This document shows, in pieces, positions 6,661 through 9,882 of a stretch of DNA of 9,882 nt. This DNA is from an uncultured Collinsella sp. Its GTDB lineage: Bacteria > Actinomycetota > Coriobacteriia > Coriobacteriales > Coriobacteriaceae. Every line of letters starts with the position of its first letter. Position 1 is the stretch's first letter. Made by a program: the position numbers and the translations under genes. The notes under the pieces were generated by a model that was not told where the DNA came from, did not search any database, and saw nothing but the letters and a program-made list of their open reading frames with translations. The DNA is taken from positions 1 to 9,882 of the forward strand of contig CAAFQT010000281.1 of NCBI GenBank assembly GCA_900765185.1. Direction: 5' to 3'.

Positions 6661-7536
6661 TCAGCCAAAACGTCCCGTCAAATAATCCGCCGTACGCGGA
6701 TCGGTCGGATTCTTGAAGAGTTGCGCGGTGGGCGCGTGTTCCACCAACTCACCCAGCAAGAAAAATGCGACCGAGTCGGAGATACGCGCCGCCTGCTGCA
6801 TATTGTGCGTAACGACCACGAGCGTACAGGTCTCTTTGAGCTCGCAGGCCAGCTGCTCCACCACCAGCGTCGACACAGGGTCGAGTGCCGAGGTCGGCTC
6901 GTCCATCAACAGAATGTCGGGCTGCACGGCAAGTGCGCGGGCGATGCACAGGCGCTGCTGTTGTCCACCCGAAAGACCCAGGCCCGACTCTTTGAGCTTG
7001 TCCTTGACCTCGTCCCACAGGGCAGCGCGACACAGGGAGTCCTCGACCAGCTCATCGAGCACGGCGCGGTCGCGCACACCCATACCGCGAGGACCGTAGG
7101 CGACGTTGTCGTAGATGCTCATGGGAAACGGGTTGGGGCGCTGGAACACCATGCCCACGCGCTGGCGCAAACGGCAGATGTCGTAATCGCCCAGGATATC
7201 TTGACCATCGAGCGCAATCTTGCCCTCGATGCGGCAATCCTTGATGCCGTCGTTCATGCGGTTAAAGCAGCGCAGCAACGTAGACTTTCCGCAGCCCGAA
7301 GGCCCGATAAACGAGGTGATCTGCTTGTCGCGGATCTTGATATTCACGTCCTTGAGCGCATGATGGTCGCCATAGAACAGGTCGAGGCCCTCGACGTCGA
7401 TGCGCGTCGGCGAGGCGGCAAGATCCTCTGCCGTGGGGCGAGTCGCATCCCCAACCTCGCGCTCGTGCGCGGCCTCGGCCTGCGCTTTCATGAGTTCTTC
7501 AAGCTCCGTGGGCTCCACAGCCGCAGCAGCCGTCAT
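6661..7536 (-). CDS. pstB: Phosphate ABC transporter ATP-binding protein PstB
   Basis: ATPase subunit of the high-affinity PstSCAB phosphate importer, acting on the cytoplasmic face of the membrane; 291 residues. Motifs in order: Walker A GPSGCGKST (78-86), the family-typical LLRCFNRMND, Q-loop FQRPNPFPMSIYDNVAYGPR (131-150), signature LSGGQQQR (188-195), Walker B LLMDEPTSALDP (209-220) and H-loop VVTHNMQQAARISD (241-254). FQRPNPFP and FNRMND are hallmarks of PstB. About 45 acidic/Ala-rich residues precede the usual PstB start, making it some 30-40 residues longer than most. The ATG at 7534-7536 has GGAGG (7545-7549) 8 nt upstream; the in-frame GTG at 7549-7551 overlaps that site and is rejected. 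It heads pstB-phoB-phoR. No permease, binding protein or phoU gene is in view. Confidence 0.96.
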   Translation of the reverse strand: MTAAAAVEPTELEELMKAQAEAAHEREVGDATRPTAEDLAASPTRIDVEGLDLFYGDHHALKDVNIKIRDKQITSFIGPSGCGKSTLLRCFNRMNDGIKDCRIEGKIALDGQDILGDYDICRLRQRVGMVFQRPNPFPMSIYDNVAYGPRGMGVRDRAVLDELVEDSLCRAALWDEVKDKLKESGLGLSGGQQQRLCIARALAVQPDILLMDEPTSALDPVSTLVVEQLACELKETCTLVVVTHNMQQAARISDSVAFFLLGELVEHAPTAQLFKNPTDPRTADYLTGRFG

Positions 7537-7551
7537 ACCGCATACCTCCAC

Positions 7552-7628
7552 ATCGATATCAATTCAGCAGTATCGATAGTAGAAATCGCGGCTCATATGC
7601 ACGTGAGCGCATTGTCAAGTGTTTGTAA
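7552..7628 (-). promoter_or_regulatory. Candidate pstB promoter with Pho-box-like direct repeat
   Basis: In the 103-nt gap before pstB, the minus strand carries TTACAA (7623-7628) and TTGACA (7613-7618) separated by 4 nt, i.e. two similar hexamers one helical turn apart. This resembles the TTAACA-type direct repeats bound by Bacillus PhoP. TTGACA is also a consensus -35, but the -10 options are poor: TATGAG (7592-7597) is only 15 nt away. Just inside lies the inverted repeat GCTCA-N8-TGAGC (7591-7608). Nearer the gene ATCGATA occurs twice, at 7552-7558 and 7572-7578, exactly 20 bp apart. Activation by the adjacent PhoB-type regulator is inference. Confidence 0.35.
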
Positions 7629-7639
7629 GGGCACGCTGG

Positions 7640-8878
7640 CTATGCGGCGGGCAGCTCGATGGTGAATATCGTGTGTTCGGGCGTCGATTCACATGCAACG
7701 GTACCGCCGTGTGCCGCGATGATCTCCTTGGCGATGGCAAGCCCCAGTCCAGCGCCGCCGCGATTGGTCGCACGCGCCGCATCCAGGCGATAGAACTTCT
7801 CAAAGATCACCTTGAGCTTAGCCGCAGGGATAGGATCGCCCTGATTGATAAAGCGCACGCGCACGCTGCCATCGTCTTGGCGCCCGGCCTCGATCGTGAT
7901 AGTCGAGCCCTCATAGCTATAGGCGACGGCGTTTTTCATGATGTTGTTGAACACGCGAGCCATCTTGTCGCCATCCACGAGCACCGTCAGGTCCTCGCGA
8001 ATATCAACTTGGGCTTCCTTATGCTGCTCGTTGAGGATGGGATAGAACTCGTCAGCCACCTGAGCCAGCAGCAACCCCAGATCAACATAGCCGCGCGTGA
8101 GCACGATATCGTGGAAGTCAAAGCGCGTGATATCGAAGAACTCTTCGATGAGTGCATCGAGCCGGTGCGCCTTGTCGAGAGCCACGCCCGTAAAGTGCGC
8201 ACGTTGCTCAACCGGCAGCTCAGGAGCCTCTTGCAGCAGCGAAAGATAGCCCACCACACTGGCAAGCGGGGTGCGTAGGTCATGTGCCAAGTACGTGACC
8301 AAATCGTCCTTGCGATGCGACTCGTCACGCAGAGCTTGCTGCACCTTGCGCTCACGGTCACGCACGCGGTTAAGGGCGCCCTCGACCTCCAAGAAGTCGC
8401 CGTCAATGTTGTCCCAGGTGTCGGGGTGATCGATCAGGCGATCTTGAATACGAGCGGCCAGCACACAATCGGCATGCTGCTCGCCCTGTTCGTAGCCCTG
8501 GTAGTACAGGGCGCGGCCGCACAAGAACAGCACGCACGCGGCAAGCGCCAGCACAAAGCCAAGCATGTTGAATACAAAGCCGGCATCGAACAGCACCGGC
8601 CCTTCGATGCCGCCGAGCGCCATGGCGCCAATCGCCAACGTCATGGCCCACGCGGCGCCGCCAATCACCATGCAGCGGCGCACGATCTCAAATCGATCGA
8701 TCAGCAAAAAGCCGACAAGCAGCACCGCCAAGATTCCAGCGATGTTATCAATGCCAACCAGCAGCAGGCTCAGCAAAAAGAGTAGCACCGTTGCAAGCGC
8801 GCGGTTGTCGACGACCGACCTCACGTATTCAAAGAGTCGATCGGGCACCTCGAACGCTTGTCTATCGTCTTTTGTCAT
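7640..8878 (-). CDS. VanS-like sensor histidine kinase with four membrane helices
   Basis: Membrane histidine kinase of 412 residues paired with the regulator upstream. Four hydrophobic helices are seen at about 28-42, 45-60, 70-90 and 103-121, separated by very short loops, so there is no sizeable extracytoplasmic sensor. A helical segment (about 122-190) leads to the H-box YLAHDLRTPLASVVGYLSLL (196-215, His199). The N-box is NNIMKNAVAYS (311-321), the G1 box is degenerate (NQGDPIP, 345-351), and FEKFYRLDAARA (359-370) precedes G2 RGGAGLGLAIAKEII (373-387). H-box, G1 and G2 resemble enterococcal VanS closely, including the G1 departure from DxGxG. The ATG at 8876-8878 has GAGGA 7 nt upstream. 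No vanHAX-type genes are present, so an envelope-stress or housekeeping role is more likely than glycopeptide resistance. Confidence 0.9.
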   Translation of the reverse strand: MTKDDRQAFEVPDRLFEYVRSVVDNRALATVLLFLLSLLLVGIDNIAGILAVLLVGFLLIDRFEIVRRCMVIGGAAWAMTLAIGAMALGGIEGPVLFDAGFVFNMLGFVLALAACVLFLCGRALYYQGYEQGEQHADCVLAARIQDRLIDHPDTWDNIDGDFLEVEGALNRVRDRERKVQQALRDESHRKDDLVTYLAHDLRTPLASVVGYLSLLQEAPELPVEQRAHFTGVALDKAHRLDALIEEFFDITRFDFHDIVLTRGYVDLGLLLAQVADEFYPILNEQHKEAQVDIREDLTVLVDGDKMARVFNNIMKNAVAYSYEGSTITIEAGRQDDGSVRVRFINQGDPIPAAKLKVIFEKFYRLDAARATNRGGAGLGLAIAKEIIAAHGGTVACESTPEHTIFTIELPAA

Positions 8879-8904
8879 ATCAAGATCCTCACAAGCGAAA
8901 AGCG

Positions 8905-9600
8905 TTATTCGATTATGTAGCCGACGCCCCAGACGTTTTTGATAAAGCGCGGCTTTTGTGCGTCATCGCCAATCTTTTCGCGCAAGTGGCGAATGTGCAC
9001 CATCACCGTATTGTTGGAGCCGGGCATAAAATCCTCGTTCCACACCGCACGGAACAGGTCCTCCACGGCCACCACGCTGCCGCGATGCTCGACCAGATAC
9101 AGCAAGATTGAATACTCGGTGGGTGTGAGGCGTACCGGTGCACCGTCCACCGTCACGGAACGAGCGTCGCGGTTGATCTCCAAGCCGTCGAGCTGAATGG
9201 TCGGCGACTCGGCCGCCTGTGCACGGCTACCGTAGCTGGTGTAGCGGCGAAGCTGAGCGTGCACGCGCGCGACGAGCTCCAGCGGACGAAACGGCTTAAC
9301 CACGTAATCGTCCGCGCCAAGCGAAAGGCCCTCGATCTTGTCTTGCTGGGCATCGCGCGCCGTCAGCATGATCACAGGATAGGTATGGCTGGAACGGATC
9401 GTACGCAGCAGCTCAAACCCATCGATATCGGGCAGCATGACATCCAGCAGCGCCAGATCGAACTCCTGCTCCAAGATTGCCTTGGCAGCATCGGCCCCGC
9501 TATAGGCAATCTGGACGTCAAAGCCTTCTTTTGTAAGGTAGATGCCCACTAGGTCGGCAATGGCCTTCTCGTCATCAACTACCAGTATGCGCTCGTTCAT
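8905..9600 (-). CDS. VanR-like OmpR-family response regulator
   Basis: DNA-binding response regulator of 231 residues. The receiver has the acidic pocket VVDDE (7-11), phosphoacceptor Asp53 in LLDVMLPD, Thr80 in IMLTARD and Lys102 in VKPFRPLELVARVHAQLRRY. The winged helix contains LTPTEYSILLYLVEHRGSVV, SNNTVMVHIRHLREKIGDD and the ending NVWGVGYIIE. The segments HTYPVIMLT, KPFRPLEL, NNT-VHIRHLREK and VWGVGY are close to those I recall for VanR, and the next gene is VanS-like. The ATG at 9598-9600 is preceded by AGGAG (9606-9610, 5 nt). A 26-nt gap separates it from the kinase, so they form one operon. Target genes cannot be named from this window; autoregulation is common in the family. Confidence 0.93.
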   Translation of the reverse strand: MNERILVVDDEKAIADLVGIYLTKEGFDVQIAYSGADAAKAILEQEFDLALLDVMLPDIDGFELLRTIRSSHTYPVIMLTARDAQQDKIEGLSLGADDYVVKPFRPLELVARVHAQLRRYTSYGSRAQAAESPTIQLDGLEINRDARSVTVDGAPVRLTPTEYSILLYLVEHRGSVVAVEDLFRAVWNEDFMPGSNNTVMVHIRHLREKIGDDAQKPRFIKNVWGVGYIIE

Positions 9601-9859
9601 GCGTGCTCCTCTCGCGCTCCATTATGCCCGAGGGGGCGCCCGTCACACACAACAAGCGTGGGTGATTAAGTCGGCCTTAAGCACCCTTGTGCCCGTTCGG
9701 GCGCGGATGTGGGCCACGCACGCGGCGAAACTCAACCTGAGTGAATGCATCAAGTTGATTTTGATATTTAATTACCGCTTTTCTTTTCGAATCCCTTGAG
9801 ACCCGCCATATCCATCTCTGATTGCAGGCGCTCAGACAAGGCTAGAGCGGAGATACCCA
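9601..9859. promoter_or_regulatory. Intergenic region upstream of the VanR-like gene, probably divergent
   Basis: No gene is supported across these 259 nt. On the minus strand CATAAT (9621-9626) could be a -10 for the regulator, giving a leader of about 14 nt, but no convincing -35 exists. Several short symmetric sequences are clustered: TTAAG-N5-CTTAA (9666-9680), GCCCG-TT-CGGGC (9691-9702), CTCA-ACC-TGAG (9731-9741) and ATCAA-G-TTGAT (9749-9759). An AT-rich patch at 9755-9776 may hold a plus-strand promoter for the gene beginning at 9860. Binding of the VanR-like protein to one of these repeats is inference. Confidence 0.4.
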
Positions 9860-9862
9860 ATG
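9849..9862 (+). other. Probable start site of a divergent plus-strand gene, cut by adapter
   Basis: GGAG (9849-9852) is followed 7 nt later by ATG (9860-9862), a well-formed translation start on the plus strand. It fits a gene divergent from the VanR-like operon. Immediately after the ATG the sequence becomes library adapter, so no native codon past the start is available and the product cannot be guessed. Confidence 0.45.
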
Positions 9863-9882
9863 AGATCGGAAGAGCACACGTC
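9863..9882 (+). other. Illumina TruSeq adapter sequence, non-genomic
   Basis: The last 20 bases begin AGATCGGAAGAGC and continue exactly as the TruSeq Read 1 3' adapter. An exact 20-base match at the extreme end of the window is a classic mark of untrimmed read-through carried into an assembly. These bases should be removed and not translated or used for joining contigs. Confidence 0.97.

Noticed and set aside
5184..6716. A 510-codon open frame on the plus strand, plus other long plus-strand frames (944-1588, 2189-2851, 6655-7665, 7619-8278)
   Set aside because: Each lies antisense to a gene with clear conserved motifs, has composition typical of reversed GC-rich codons (many His, Arg, Gln), and shows no recognisable domain.
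7534..7551. Upstream GTG start for pstB
   Set aside because: It overlaps the GGAGG site that serves the ATG at 7534-7536.
7640..9600. Glycopeptide resistance (van) cluster
   Set aside because: Only the regulator and kinase resemble VanR/VanS; no ligase, dehydrogenase or dipeptidase genes are present.
9860..9882. Start of a short plus-strand peptide M-R-S-E-E-H-T
   Set aside because: All codons after the ATG are adapter sequence.
1..9882. CRISPR array, tRNA, rRNA, insertion sequence or prophage genes
   Set aside because: No regularly spaced repeats, no tRNA-like folds in the gaps, and no transposase or integrase motifs were seen on either strand.

Overview
The window reads as bacterial chromosome from a high-GC Gram-positive. 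The style of the proteins (VanR/VanS-type two-component pair, CpsB/C/D-type tyrosine-phosphorylation trio, PstB with PhoB/PhoR, HtpG) fits a gut Coriobacteriia member such as Collinsella. That placement is inference from general resemblance; there is no rRNA or other strong marker. All eight complete genes and the one partial gene lie on the minus strand, so transcription runs from high to low coordinates. Long open frames on the plus strand are antisense shadows of GC-rich codons.

In transcription order: (1) a VanR-like response regulator (9600-8905) and a VanS-like histidine kinase (8878-7640) form one operon. (2) After about 100 nt with possible Pho-box-like repeats comes pstB (7536-6661), then a PhoB-type regulator (6596-5868) and a PhoR-type kinase (5864-4440), closed by a GC-rich hairpin. 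This is a phosphate-signalling unit lacking pstS, pstC, pstA and phoU within view. (3) A 195-nt gap holds the leader of cpsC-cpsD-cpsB (4244-2180): a membrane adaptor, a cytoplasmic tyrosine kinase and a PHP-type tyrosine phosphatase. They normally control capsule or exopolysaccharide chain length and export, but no glycosyltransferase, Wzx or Wzy gene accompanies them here. (4) A GNAT acetyltransferase (2140-1640) follows, flanked by short GGGAC/GTCCC-type repeats. (5) htpG (1438 to beyond position 1) has its own promoter region with an inverted repeat.

Functionally the window is an envelope and phosphate signalling block: two two-component systems plus a tyrosine kinase/phosphatase pair.

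The last 20 bases (9863-9882) match the Illumina TruSeq adapter and are not genomic. They directly follow a ribosome-binding site and ATG of what is probably a divergent plus-strand gene, so the contig ends in an assembly artefact. I found no clearly undescribed system; the observations of most interest are the adapter junction, the orphan cpsCDB trio with a short CpsB C-terminus, the small-loop VanS-like sensor, and several unassigned palindromes at promoters.
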